The position numbers were made by a program, and so were the translations under genes. A stretch of 64,000 nucleotides of DNA from positions 744,001 to 808,000 of the forward strand of contig JASFAU010000010.1 of assembly GCA_039704465.1 (NCBI GenBank), written 5' to 3'. The first letter of the stretch is position 1. Each line of letters begins with the position of its first letter. Positions 1-9,200 of this stretch are shown piece by piece. Under the pieces are notes generated by a model. It was given only the letters and a program-made list of their open reading frames with translations. It was not told the origin of the DNA and made no database searches. The DNA is from Plasmodiophora brassicae. Taxonomy: Eukaryota > Endomyxa > Phytomyxea > Plasmodiophorida > Plasmodiophoridae.

Positions 1-915
1 GTAGCTCACAGACAGCAGGTCGCTGACCGATCCCTGGAACGCCCCCTCGAACCATTCGCCGTCGAACGCCTGCGGGACCGCGCTGACAGCGCTCGCCAGC
101 AGTCTTCCGACGTCGTTGTCCGGTTCGATCTCGCCGCTGACGACGCGATCGACGTAATCGCAAACGTCGGCCAGCATGCTGTGCAGGCTCTCCACCGACA
201 TCTGCAGCCCCTGCTGCTGCGTCAGCAAGGTGGCCGGCGAATCGAAACGGTCATCGTCCGGCTGCGACTGAATCAGGGCGTCGATCGCGATCTTGTCGTC
301 GTCGAATGCAACGAACTCGACGTCGACCTCGTCGAACACGCCTAGAAGCGGGGTCGCGTCCGCGCTTGACGTGATGACCGATGGCGTGTACCCGCAGACG
401 GAGAGCTTGGACCCTTCCAGGCTTGTGTCGACCGCGAGTATTACAGGGCGTTGACCCGACATCATGGACTGGAACGACCTCGATATCGTCACGCTGGACT
501 GCGTCAGCGACCCGGTCGTGTACCACCCGACGACGGTCAACGTGGACGACACCCGCGTGTACAATTCAAGCATGGCCCTGTGGTAGTCCATGTCGACAGC
601 AACGACCTGGTCGTCCTGTTCGTTGTGCGGCACGGGGAACGAGTCCTTGATCTGGGTCTGGCCGCTGGGCAGCCGGACGCCGAGCAGCGTCCCGATAACG
701 CGCTGCTGCTTGGCGTTGCGCCGCTTGTAATGGTCCAGTATCGACATGATGACGACCGGTTCGACCGTGAACGGCGCCGGCAGGCTGGCCGGGCGCATCT
801 GGACGGCTCGATGCTGGAGCGACATCGCGTCGAGACAAGCGCCCTGCACTGCGGTGTCCGCCACGGACTCCGCCGCCGCCGCACCTCCCTCATCGCCACC
901 TGGCTGCCCCACCAT
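1..915 (-). CDS. EIF3F: eukaryotic translation initiation factor 3 subunit F (3' end cut by window edge)
   Basis: One open frame of 305 codons runs from the ATG at 915 to base 1 without a stop, so the C-terminus lies outside the window. After a Gly/Ala-rich N-terminus comes the MPN fold: VVIMSILDHYKRRN, then VIGTLLG, the PHNE motif followed by an acidic stretch, VDMDYHRAML, and VGWYTTG. These align in order with human eIF3f (PHNE, VDMEF, LGWYATG). The JAMM metal-binding His residues are absent, as in eIF3f itself, so it is a structural MPN- subunit of the eIF3 complex in the cytosol rather than a protease. The 3' part has the family's second helical region (VGRLLASAVSAVP, then DLLSVSY). No intron is seen. 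The stop of the next gene lies 69 bp upstream of this start, same strand. Other frames here carry long antisense ORFs, rejected for lack of family similarity. Confidence 0.93.
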   Translation of the reverse strand, partial: MVGQPGGDEGGAAAAESVADTAVQGACLDAMSLQHRAVQMRPASLPAPFTVEPVVIMSILDHYKRRNAKQQRVIGTLLGVRLPSGQTQIKDSFPVPHNEQDDQVVAVDMDYHRAMLELYTRVSSTLTVVGWYTTGSLTQSSVTISRSFQSMMSGQRPVILAVDTSLEGSKLSVCGYTPSVITSSADATPLLGVFDEVDVEFVAFDDDKIAIDALIQSQPDDDRFDSPATLLTQQQGLQMSVESLHSMLADVCDYVDRVVSGEIEPDNDVGRLLASAVSAVPQAFDGEWFEGAFQGSVSDLLSVSY

Positions 916-984
916 GAATCCGTTGTGTATTCGATGGATATAAAGAACAACAGGAGGCCAGCATTAAGGCCTTGATAGAGGATG

Positions 985-2518
985 TTAAAATAGGCCAGCG
1001 CTTTGCTTCAACTTCTGCTGCCGCCACGGCTTCAACTCTTTGAACGCTTCGCGAGACATGCCGAACGCCTTATCGAACTCGTCGTCGAACAGGTGATCCT
1101 CTTTATGGGCTGCATCTACCGTCCACCAATTGAGGCCATGCTTGCAGCTGGGCACAAAACGGCACTTACCGATTCCATCTGGTAATGGAGCATCTTTCTG
1201 TTGCAGGTCGGCAAGTTTCATCCTCAGGACGCCGTTCACACGTTCTCCTTTGGCGGGAGCTTGGGCGGGCGCCACGGTCGTAGGCGCGGATGGCTGTGGA
1301 CGAACAGCGATTTCCGCAGGTACCTTTGGTGCCTGTGTCTGAGCTTCCTTCTTAGGCGGTACATCGGGTTTCCGTTGCGGGCCCGCCGGTACGTTAGGCT
1401 TCTGGCGGGGGGCAGCAGGCGCACTTGACGCCTTGCAGCACGAAACGCATTGGAGACTGTCACCGATCCCTATTTGGAATTGCCCCGACGTGAGGTCTTT
1501 CTTGCACGACGTGCACCGGAAGCAATCTAAATGGAACGTCTTCCCAGTAATCTGGACGTACTGCCCGGTCACGGGTTTCCTGCACGATGTGCACTTCTCG
1601 AGGAACTTCTCCTCGAAGTGCGCGTTGCAGAACAACTGCCCATCGCGCTTATGGAACAGGTCGTTCTCGCCAATTTGTTGACCGTCGACAACGCACCTGC
1701 AGACCGCCAGATCAGGATCCAAGACATCATGGCTAATGTCTCTCGATTACGTACTTGAAACACTCAACGTGGTATGAGTCGCCACTCGCTTCGAACGCGG
1801 ACCCATCAATAATGTTGGTGCAGGCTGTGCACCGGACACCAAACCTCTCCTGGTAATCCCTCTCGCAGTATGGGTTGCCGTCAGGCCCTTGACGGAACTC
1901 ATCGGAAGGGAACGGCTCCTGGCAGGCGGAGCACCGGAAATGTGCCGGGTGCCAAGTCTTGCCCAATGCAAGAAGGAACTGACCCCGGATCGGTTCACCG
2001 CAATCGGCGCATTGTGAACCGAACAACCGGTGGTAGTCGTCCTCACAATAGGCGACGCCGTCCTTCGGGATGTAGAGACCGCCGGCCAGAGGTTTGGCAC
2101 AGGTCGGGCAGGTGAAACAGTTCAGGTGATAGTTCTCCCCAGCGGCGACGGCGTAGTTCCCTGCGATCGTCTTGGTGCACTTGCGGCAGATGATCGACCC
2201 ATCGCTCTTGTCCATCAGCAGGCTGTCGGAAGGGCCGGACGCTACGCTGACCATGGAGCCACTCCTTCGGCCGCGATCACCGATTGACAGACGGGGCGCG
2301 GGAGGCGCAAGCAGGTTCGGACGCGGAAGGGCTTGAAGAAAGTTCGAGGGTGCCCATCCTTGAATATCGGAACCCGCAGGACGGACTAGCCACCATCCCG
2401 CCTCGTTGACGTCGAGGACGTCGCACACGGTTCCCTCGTCGAGGTCGATCTCCTCAGGGTCGGCCTTGTCGTATTTGAATACGACCTGGGCCTGGAAGGG
2501 CACCGACGGGTCGCTCAT
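985..2518 (-). CDS. SH3-LIM-LIM-LIM-LIM-villin headpiece cytoskeletal protein
   Basis: Two exons: 2518-1755 and 1696-985, joined over a 58-nt intron (1754-1697, GTACGT...CTGCAG), giving 491 aa. The N-terminal SH3 domain (about residues 8-62) has ALYDY-like VVFKYDK, an acidic RT loop, GWWLVRP and WAPSNFLQ. Four LIM double zinc fingers follow, starting CRKCTKTI, CADCGEPI, CTACTNII and CTSCRKPV. The intron splits LIM3; after splicing its second finger reads CVVD, with Asp in a zinc-ligand place (Asp occurs at some LIM positions, more often the last). A Pro/Ala-rich linker leads to a C-terminal villin headpiece ending WRQQKLKQSAGLF, the canonical F-actin-binding tail. abLIM proteins combine four LIMs and a headpiece but lack an N-terminal SH3, so this resembles abLIM plus SH3. 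Expected role: actin cross-linking or adhesion scaffold. Confidence 0.92.
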
Positions 2519-2626
2519 CGGCAGCGCGCGCGAGATATCAACTAGCTGGAGGATTCAAGATTCTATGGGTACTCGAGGCGATCTTCGAGATACAAATGCT
2601 TCACTATGACGACATCTGGTACATTT

Positions 2627-3543
2627 CTACACCTTGTCGGTCGGATGGGACAGACGGGCTCGGACTGATTGCAACAGCACGTTGGTGGAGACCCCGTTAT
2701 GACCACGATCCGGAATACTGCACAAAGAAGGTCAGCAAGAAAACGACAACGCGTGTGTTTCCCACGTACATGATATCTGCAAAGATCATGCTTGGGAGCA
2801 CGAAGCGGTTATACGACGGCTTTACAGTCTTCATATACTGGTTCAGAACAGATTCAACGGTTCGCCCGCGCTCTACAATATCTCGTTGTACTGTCGCGCG
2901 TACATCAGAGTTCGAAATTCAAACGTGACAGCAAGAATGGTTGCTACAAACATCGGCGAGCCAGACGCACATCATCGTCCGCCGTCATGAAGACTTTGAT
3001 GTCACACAGATCACGAATTCGCTCCTCGCAGAACAGCAGAATGCCTTCTACGATGATGACATCCGCGTATCGAACATGCTCCTGAACAGCACTGCGAGTG
3101 TGGGTCGTAAAATCATCTGCAAGCAGTATGAAGCTGTGGTGCGGCGGCCAATAGCAATCGCCTACATTGCGGTATTATCGTGTCGCGACCATCGATAAGG
3201 TCCTGTAAGGATCGGTACAACCATTCCCAGTCGATCGCTGGAGGCTCATCGAAATTGTATCCAGCTACGTTCCTATGCTAAGTCCAAATTGAAACAAACC
3301 AGCGTACACAGCGCTAGTCCCCCACGTACCTCATCATCCGTCAGCGGCCGATAAAACGAATCCGTCGACAGCAACCGTATTCGATCAGACGCATCGACCA
3401 GCGACACAACCTTCCGCGCCAGCGTCGTCTTCCCCGATGCCGTCCTGCACACGTGCACATGAGCATACAGATCCCATCCTGTGCAAACGCGCAACGCGGC
3501 AGCGGTTATACCCGCCAGCGATGCCGATGATGAGCGGGGGCAT
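2627..3543 (-). CDS. UCK: uridine/cytidine kinase
   Basis: Six exons (3543-3512, 3444-3330, 3277-3166, 3116-2952, 2890-2770, 2717-2627) separated by introns of 67, 52, 49, 61 and 52 nt make a frame of 211 aa ending in TAG. All junctions are GT-AG and every phase matches. The P-loop IGIAGGTASGKTT spans the first junction; then STDSFYR, YNFDEPPAID, the TTHTR substrate motif, DVIIVEGILLF, and the lid RRLQRDIVERGR complete the phosphoribulokinase/uridine kinase pattern. It phosphorylates uridine or cytidine to UMP or CMP in the pyrimidine salvage pathway, in the cytosol. The length is typical of short single-domain uridine kinases; no UPRT domain is fused. It is divergent from the FAM32A gene, with 95 bp between the two ATGs. 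Confidence 0.95.
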
Positions 3544-3638
3544 GGCTTCGGGGAGGTGACGCGGAGCGGACGCAGCAGACGCGTGCCGCGTGCCGTGCGC
3601 CGTGTGCAACGCCGCGCAGTCCGCGCCGTCTGTCGCGC
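3544..3638. promoter_or_regulatory. shared divergent promoter interval (uridine kinase / FAM32A)
   Basis: The two ATG codons are 95 bp apart on opposite strands and no other gene fits between them, so this stretch must hold both 5' UTRs and start regions. It is GC-rich with CpG-rich runs; no TATA box is evident. Inferred from gene positions only. Confidence 0.5.
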
Positions 3639-4050
3639 ATGTCGTCGTCGTCATCAGCGTTCCAGAATGTCATCGGCGGCAAGCTGAAACTGAAGAAGGC
3701 AGGGGCGGTGCCGAAAGCGATCGGGAAGAAGAAGACGAAGAAGAAGGCAGTGGCGGACGTGGCCGATGTCAAGACTGATGATGGTCGAGACGCGGTAGCG
3801 CCCGCCGTTCCCGATATCGTCGTCCAGACGAAGACGGCTGCTGAGCTGAAGTTTGAGGAGACACGACGACGAATGGTTTGTGCGTCATCGTGTTGGTGCG
3901 CACGGGTCGGCTGATGCTGGGTCGTCTTAGGAAGAATCGCTGATAGCCAAGAAGATTCAGAAGACGCATCGTGAGAAGATCGAGGAATTCAACCGGGCAC
4001 TCGAGAACCTGTCGGAGCACTACGACATCCCGAAGGTTGGCCCCGGCTAG
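3639..4050 (+). CDS. FAM32A: FAM32A family protein (DUF1754)
   Basis: Two exons, 3639-3875 and 3931-4050, separated by a 55-nt intron in phase 0, give 118 aa. The N-terminus carries [10 protein letters not shown] and a lysine-rich stretch (GKKKTKKK), then [14 protein letters not shown]. Exon 2 encodes the diagnostic C-terminus: [20 protein letters not shown], then [12 protein letters not shown], matching the FAM32A signature ([24 protein letters not shown]). The human protein is a spliceosome-associated factor of 112 aa, so length and layout agree; it is expected to be nuclear. The 3' end faces the SDR gene 109 bp away. Confidence 0.93.
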
Positions 4051-4158
4051 TTGCTGACGTCTGTAAATAACCTATTGTGGACTTGCGAACGAGTCGCGAC
4101 CATCCCACAAACGCTGCGATGTGCCAGAGCGCCTGGCTGGTTTATGGACACGAGTACG

Positions 4159-5281
4159 TCAGTTGCCTTGTGTCGGCAGCGGGTGGGCCGGCCCAGTTGG
4201 CGTCACGTACGCGGCAGTCAGGCCTCCATCGACAAGGAACTCCGTCCCAGTCACGAAGGATGCTTCGTCACTTGCCAGGAATAACGCGCCAGCCGCCATC
4301 TCGTAGCTCTCGCCGAAACGTCCCATTGGCACTGTGGCAAATCAGAACAGATGTGCTTGTCTGACCTCCATGATGACTTCGTACCATGAACCAGTCGGCG
4401 CTCCTTCTTCTCGTCCGTGTCGAGGAACTTCATTAGGAGTTCAGTGCGGACAGGTCCCGGGCACAATGCGTTGACGCGGATGCCCTCGCGAGCGTGGATC
4501 ACTGCAAGCTCGCGTGTCATGGCGAGAACGGCCCCCTTGCTGCTTGTGTAGGCCAGCTGCGGCGTCGCCGCTCCAACGATCGCCACGAAGCTGGCTGTAT
4601 TGATGATACTACCTCCACCAGCACGCCTCATGGCTGGTATACCGTACTTGCAACCGAACCAGACGCCTCGTATCGACATCAGTAAGAGGCTGGTGCGGTA
4701 CTGAACGGCACCAACCTTTTACGTTAATGTTCATGGTTGTGTCCCACACCGATTCAGGCGTTGTCTCCGCATTATCTGTGGGAGGATGAGCCAGAACACG
4801 CGACGGGTCACGTATATGGAACACAACCGTCTTCGGACAACATCACACCGGCGTTGTTAAATAGAATGTTCAGCTTCCCAAACTCCTTCTCGGCCGTCTC
4901 AACCATCTGTAAGGGTAGCTTAGAGTAATACGGGAATAGTACTCGAGACAGCAACACCAATAACCTTTTGGCACTGGGCTTCCTTGGAAACATCGGTGGC
5001 AATGGCAACTGCAGGGCACGACGGGTATTCATCCTTCAGCATTTTCACGGTTTCATGCGCCGCGCTCTCATTTATATCGGACACAACTACAGAGTTCATT
5101 AGGTGGATCATGAAATGGACAGCAAGGTAAAGCCCTATTTCCAACCGAGACTGGCACCTTCACGTGCGAACAGCAAGCAGGAATGCCGGCCGATGCCGCC
5201 CCCGGCTCCGGTCACGATGGCGACCTTCCCCTCCAACCGCCCGCGGAGGTTTGTCGATAGGCATCTCACCGTTCGTTTCAT
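4159..5281 (-). CDS. short-chain dehydrogenase/reductase (SDR), classical type
   Basis: Six exons: about 5281-5152, 5086-4965, 4906-4828, 4775-4716, 4666-4385 and 4331-4159, total 281 aa. Introns are 65 (donor uncertain by 6 nt), 58, 52, 49 and 53 nt. The nucleotide-binding motif TGAGGGIG follows an N-terminal segment rich in Arg/Ser/Thr ([16 protein letters not shown]) that could be a mitochondrial presequence. NNAG, the catalytic Ser region ([10 protein letters not shown]), the active-site YTSSK (YxxxK) and [12 protein letters not shown] are all present, so the enzyme should be active with NAD(P)H. The C-terminus has [11 protein letters not shown]. The substrate cannot be told from sequence. 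Confidence 0.92.
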
Positions 5282-5465
5282 GAAGCCCAACATAACTCGC
5301 TAGGGGCTCGCGACGTACGCCGTCACTCCGCACTTGATTAGGTAAACGCCCCGAAGGCCAAATCGAGAAGCGACCTGGAGGTACCCGCACGCACTCGGGA
5401 CCCGAGTCCGTCCGTAACCTGGAACATGTCCGACCTGTCGACGTTGCTCTCTGTACACATAAAAC

Positions 5466-5620
5466 AAATGGCGAAACCAAGTACCCAACTGCACTGCCAT
5501 CGCCTTCTTCTCCCGTCGATCCAACGACCTTGCCCGACGTGGACGCCGCCGAGCGTGCGCTTTCGTGCGCTTTACGCGCCTTCCAGATCCTGCAGTATGC
5601 ATCCTTCATTGAAATGCGGG
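5466..5620 (+). pseudogene. decayed inverted copy of the 5799-6200 coding segment
   Basis: Read on the plus strand, 5466-5620 repeats with moderate divergence the minus-strand sequence 6112-5960, including the peptide stretches KYPTALPSPSSPVDPTT and PDVDAA. A segment is lost after the FQI motif and the frame then stops (MRVS then stop). It therefore looks like a degenerate duplicate in inverted orientation with about 340 bp between the arms. Confidence 0.75.
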
Positions 5621-5798
5621 TCAGTTGACGTAACACAAAGCGCGCTTAGCCCTTCAGCCAGCTAGCCAGGAGCGCGCGAGCGCCCGCTGACAGTGGCTGG
5701 GTCGACGAGAAATCGACGCGGGCAATGCCAGCGATTAGGTTCAACCACTCACTCGCCGCCAGATCGTCAGAATCACCGGAAAATTCACTCAACGACCA

Positions 5799-6200
5799 CT
5801 AAGTCGTCGTGACAACAGGATCGGCTAAGGTGATATGTGGCGACGGCTCAGCAGGTGTCGCGGAGGCATCGGTGGTCGGCAAGGGCGTAGGCGGCCTAGC
5901 GAGCGGGCGGCTGGCGAACACGGTGTGAAAGCTCCTCAGCTGCTCCTCAGCGCGAGCCCGCATTTCAGTGAAGAATGCATCCTGCAGTTCCTGCTGGATC
6001 TGGAAGATGCGTAAAGCGCCCGAAAGCGCAAGCTCGGCGGCGTCCACGTCGGGAAAGGTCGTTGGGTCAACGGGAGAAGAAGGCGATGGCAGTGCAGTTG
6101 GGTACTTGGCTTCGTCATCCACCGAGCCCGTCAAGCCGGAGCGCGTACGAGTCATCAATGAACGATCGGGATAAATTCGAACAACAAGGCCGGGGATCAC
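5799..6200 (-). CDS. unassigned 133-aa protein, source arm of an inverted duplication
   Basis: An open frame of 133 aa with a Pro/Ser/Thr-rich centre (PSPSSPVDPTTFPDVDAAE) followed by an amphipathic helix-like stretch (RIFQIQQELQDAFFTEMRAR) and a Pro-rich tail ending in TTT. No family was recognised. The helix plus proline composition could belong to a small adaptor or complex subunit, but nothing is diagnostic. Its first codons lie at the terminal repeat of a CACTA-like element that starts at 6198, so the true start may be an internal Met or an exon now lost. The mirrored copy at 5466-5620 is broken, making this the better preserved arm. Confidence 0.4.
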   Translation of the reverse strand: MIPGLVVRIYPDRSLMTRTRSGLTGSVDDEAKYPTALPSPSSPVDPTTFPDVDAAELALSGALRIFQIQQELQDAFFTEMRARAEEQLRSFHTVFASRPLARPPTPLPTTDASATPAEPSPHITLADPVVTTT

Positions 6201-6300
6201 TGGAAAAATAAAAGTACCGAATTAGTGCCGTCCCCTTGATTACCCAATCAGCACTTTATCGGCATTTAACGGCACTACCAAGTAACGCTTTGGGACCCGT
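6198..6300 (+). mobile_element. solo terminal end of a CACTA-like element
   Basis: Begins CACTGGAAAAATAAAAG and continues with AGTGCC-type subterminal motifs, including CACTACCAAGT. It closely matches the terminal 100 bp of the element at 16965-18658. No opposite inverted end was found nearby, so this is a solo or truncated copy. Confidence 0.7.
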
Positions 6301-6466
6301 GATTGAGGATCCACGTCTGCCGTGAGTCAAGACTGTCATGGACTGGTATGCATGAGTCACGCGACAGTGTGGACGGTGAGAGTGTGCCACCAGGAATAAA
6401 GGAGGTTCCCCAAAAGCATTCCTACCGTGAACACTTCGTTTCAGATTAAGAGTCCCATCGCTCGAT

Positions 6467-7225
6467 ATGTCGACCACCAGCACTAGCACGCCGGACGTCA
6501 GCGGCGCCGACTCCAAGGACCACGTGTCGATGACCACCGGAGTCAGACTGACGGGCGCGGACAACTACACGACATGGGCGTTCGCGATGACCGCCATGCT
6601 GGACGCGCACGGGCTTGCCGATTACGTGGACAAGTCCAAGTCGGCGCGTGCCACGGATGAGAGGAAGAAGGCCCGAGCCATGTTCGCCATCACGCGGAAC
6701 ATCGGGACGTCCCATATGGCTCTGATCAAGGGATGCACCAGAGATCCCGCTGGAGCGTGGGACATCCTTCGCGATGAATACGCCGGGAAGTCCAACCAGG
6801 ACACGGCGACTCTGCTGATAGAGCTATTCGGGAAGAGGCTGGACCCCTGCCCGTCAATCGAGGAGGCGAAGGCGCATTTCGAGCGCATGAACGACCTGAA
6901 CTTGCGATTGAGGGAGATACAGGAGGACCGAGCACTTCCCGATGTGATCCTGTCGGTGCTCATGGCGATGCCGCTTCCTAACGACATGGAGCAGATCCGC
7001 TACGCGCGCCTTTCGGGCCCGGCTGAGATGCTGACATCGAGAACTATTCGAGACGACGTGATATCGCTGCTCCGTCGCATGGCGGTGACGGATGGTGCGG
7101 CGGCCAACTCTGGCGATGCCGCGATGAATGCGAACTCGGGCGGTGGCGGTGGACGACGACGCCGGTTTCGGGGGAATTGCTTTGAATGCGGGAAGGCGGG
7201 CCACCGCGCGGCGAACTGCCGTCAG
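6467..7225 (+). pseudogene. gag: Copia-type retrotransposon gag (UBN2-like) with zinc knuckle, truncated
   Basis: The frame opens with an ATG at 6467 and reads a Ser/Thr-rich N-terminus, then LTGADNYTTWAFAMTAML, the start of the UBN2/DUF4219 gag domain of Ty1/Copia elements. AWDILRDEY and AHFERMNDLNLRLREIQ follow, then a basic Gly/Arg linker and one CCHC zinc knuckle (CFECGKAGHRAANC, about 7178-7219). Immediately after the knuckle the sequence turns into its own reverse complement, so protease, integrase and reverse transcriptase are absent and the frame beyond about 7225 is an artefact of the palindrome. No long terminal repeat was seen. This is a gag fragment, not an autonomous element; a domesticated gag is possible but not supported. 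Confidence 0.85.
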
Positions 7226-7455
7226 CGCGCTGGCCCGCCTTCCCGCATTCAAAGCAATTCCCCCGAAACCGGCGTCGTCGTCCACCGCCCGAGTTCGCAT
7301 TCATCGCGGCATCGCCAAAGTTGGCCGCCGCACCATCCGTCACCGCCATGCGACGGAGCAGCGATATCACGTCGTCTCGAATAGTTCTCGATGTCAGCAT
7401 CTCAGCCGGGCCTGATAGGCGCGCGTAGCGGATCTGCTCCATGTCGTTAGGCGAT
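6979..7455. repeat. large imperfect palindrome of gag sequence
   Basis: The left arm (6979-7206) and right arm (about 7229-7455) are near-identical reverse complements with only about 20 bp between them. Both encode the gag section from NDMEQIRYARLSGPAEML to the zinc knuckle. The right arm has small length differences in the Gly/Arg linker and a damaged knuckle. The transcript would fold into a hairpin of more than 200 bp. Confidence 0.88.
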
Positions 7456-7559
7456 TTTCCAACAAAGCGCTCGTACGTTCTTGCAAACCGCTTAGAATGG
7501 AATGGTACCCCAGGTATTGACACTATGGTATTCTCGTTAAACAATAGAATAAACGTCCA

Positions 7560-7860
7560 CGAACCGTCGGCCTCGGTTGACGGTTAATCCGTGTTGTGAG
7601 ACAATATCGTCTGTCGTGTCGTCTCCTGACAGCGATCAGCATGGGCCCGTTCGCGTTCCTCTTCAGAGCCGCCGCGGCGTTCAGCAGGACGATTCTCCGC
7701 ATATCGAACTTGTCGGCAACTTCAAGCGCGGTCACAACGTCTTTGTATTCGGCGGGTAAGTTGTAGAGCATAGTGGCCGAGGTCAAGAGTCCCAGCTTCA
7801 CCGGTCTCACGCGATGTCGACTGACACAGGTCGCTTGTGTCTCTCGACGATTCATCGTGG
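7560..7860 (-). pseudogene. second Copia-like gag relic
   Basis: On the minus strand the peptide LLTSATMLYNLPAEYKDVV is followed by TALEVADKFDMRRIV, resembling the LPxEYxxVVTxLE segment of Copia gag. The surroundings are out of frame and no start, knuckle or further pol domains are present. It differs from the 6467 gag and so derives from another element or an older copy. Confidence 0.55.
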
Positions 7861-7899
7861 TCGTTCTCCGAGCTCGACATAGAGCGAACATCTGCAGCG

Positions 7900-8785
7900 G
7901 CCGATTGGGAGCGCAGTGATCAGTACAGTCATTCGTGCCCAGCCATTCAGTCAGTGACGAACGATTCGCCTGCGTTTGCCAGACGCGTGCAGTGTGACGG
8001 CGCGGCGACTCGTCCGCGTGCGACGAGCAGGTCCATTGCCGTCGGCAGCAGCGTCGTCGTCAACGGCCTCGTCAGCCTGGTCGGATCGGTTGCCCCGTCG
8101 CTGGCGAATGGCGGCGACGTACGTGCCCACCGTATCGTCGACGATGCCGTGAAACTCCGACGACGTTCCCTCGGCCTTGGCCGAGAGTCCAGGATCACCA
8201 GCTCGAACGCGTTTACGAAATATGCATGTGCGCGCCTCGAGCTCAGTCCGATCTCGACGAGCGTGCGCCCCACAGCGCCGATCAGCCTCAGAGCGTGCTT
8301 ATAAGGACGCGCCAATCGATGCGTGCAGCGCCGCACGTCTCCAGTAGGTCGTTGTAACGGGCAGCTATGGCGGGCGCGCGTTTTCTGGTCGTGAGGTATA
8401 GCACCAAAGACGCGGGAGGCCCAGCGGCCGCTGATGGCTACCTGTACTACCCGTCACTGGGTCGTGAGCGCCTGGCGCCGGGGGTGCTTTGGTATACTAC
8501 AAACGATTGTATTCGACCGTTCTACGTCGGTGTGGAGTCGGAATTGACTGCACGTGCCCAAAAGCAATCCCCGCGGCGCGTGTCCAGCACATCGTCGACG
8601 ACGATGACATGCTCAGCGGGGTGACGAACGGCGTCGTTTGACCGGCGCCGACATAGGTCAGCGCGCCGGTGCCCAGCGCGCGTGCGTGATAGACGAGAAT
8701 CAGAATTTTTGCCGCCGTCGACCAAGTCGGCGGGAGACGGCCACCTGTCCTTGACGCCCTTGACAGCGGCGTGCACCTGCTTCGA
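7900..8785. other. no recognisable gene; repeat-rich interval
   Basis: Several open frames of 85-155 codons exist on both strands (for example 7947-8336 on the minus strand and 8367-8624 on the plus strand), but none shows a family motif and they overlap each other. I read it as degenerate repeat material next to the inverted duplication. Confidence 0.4.
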
Positions 8786-9200
8786 CAGCGTCTTGTCGCC
8801 CTTTGACAATTGCACGATCGCATTGACCGCCGCTGACTGGACTAGCAGGCCGTTGTGCAGGTCCGCCCAATGAGCCCAGCGCCTCCCACAGCCAGTGACG
8901 CTACTTGCTGCCCTGATTGGCCGACGACAGGGGTACATCCTGCCAACTCATGTACGCATCAAGGGGCGTGACTCTGGCCGTATTGGCGCATGTCGACATG
9001 ATGGTCCCGCCACTGCATGATCCATCGGGTGTGGTTGCAAGCGTCAAGGAGCGTGGCTGACCGTGATGCCAGCGGCAACGCGCTCAGTGTCATCGGGTCA
9101 GAGGACGCTGGCAGACACACCACACCCGATGGATCATCATCATGTCGACATGCGCCAATACGGCCAGAGTCACGCTCCTTGATGCGTACATGAGTTGGCA

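Noticed and set aside
451..975. 174-codon plus-strand ORF over the first gene
   Set aside because: Antisense shadow of eIF3f, which has clear MPN-family motifs on the minus strand.
6467..7384. Complete Copia retrotransposon
   Set aside because: No long terminal repeats, integrase or reverse transcriptase; the downstream sequence is a palindrome of gag itself.
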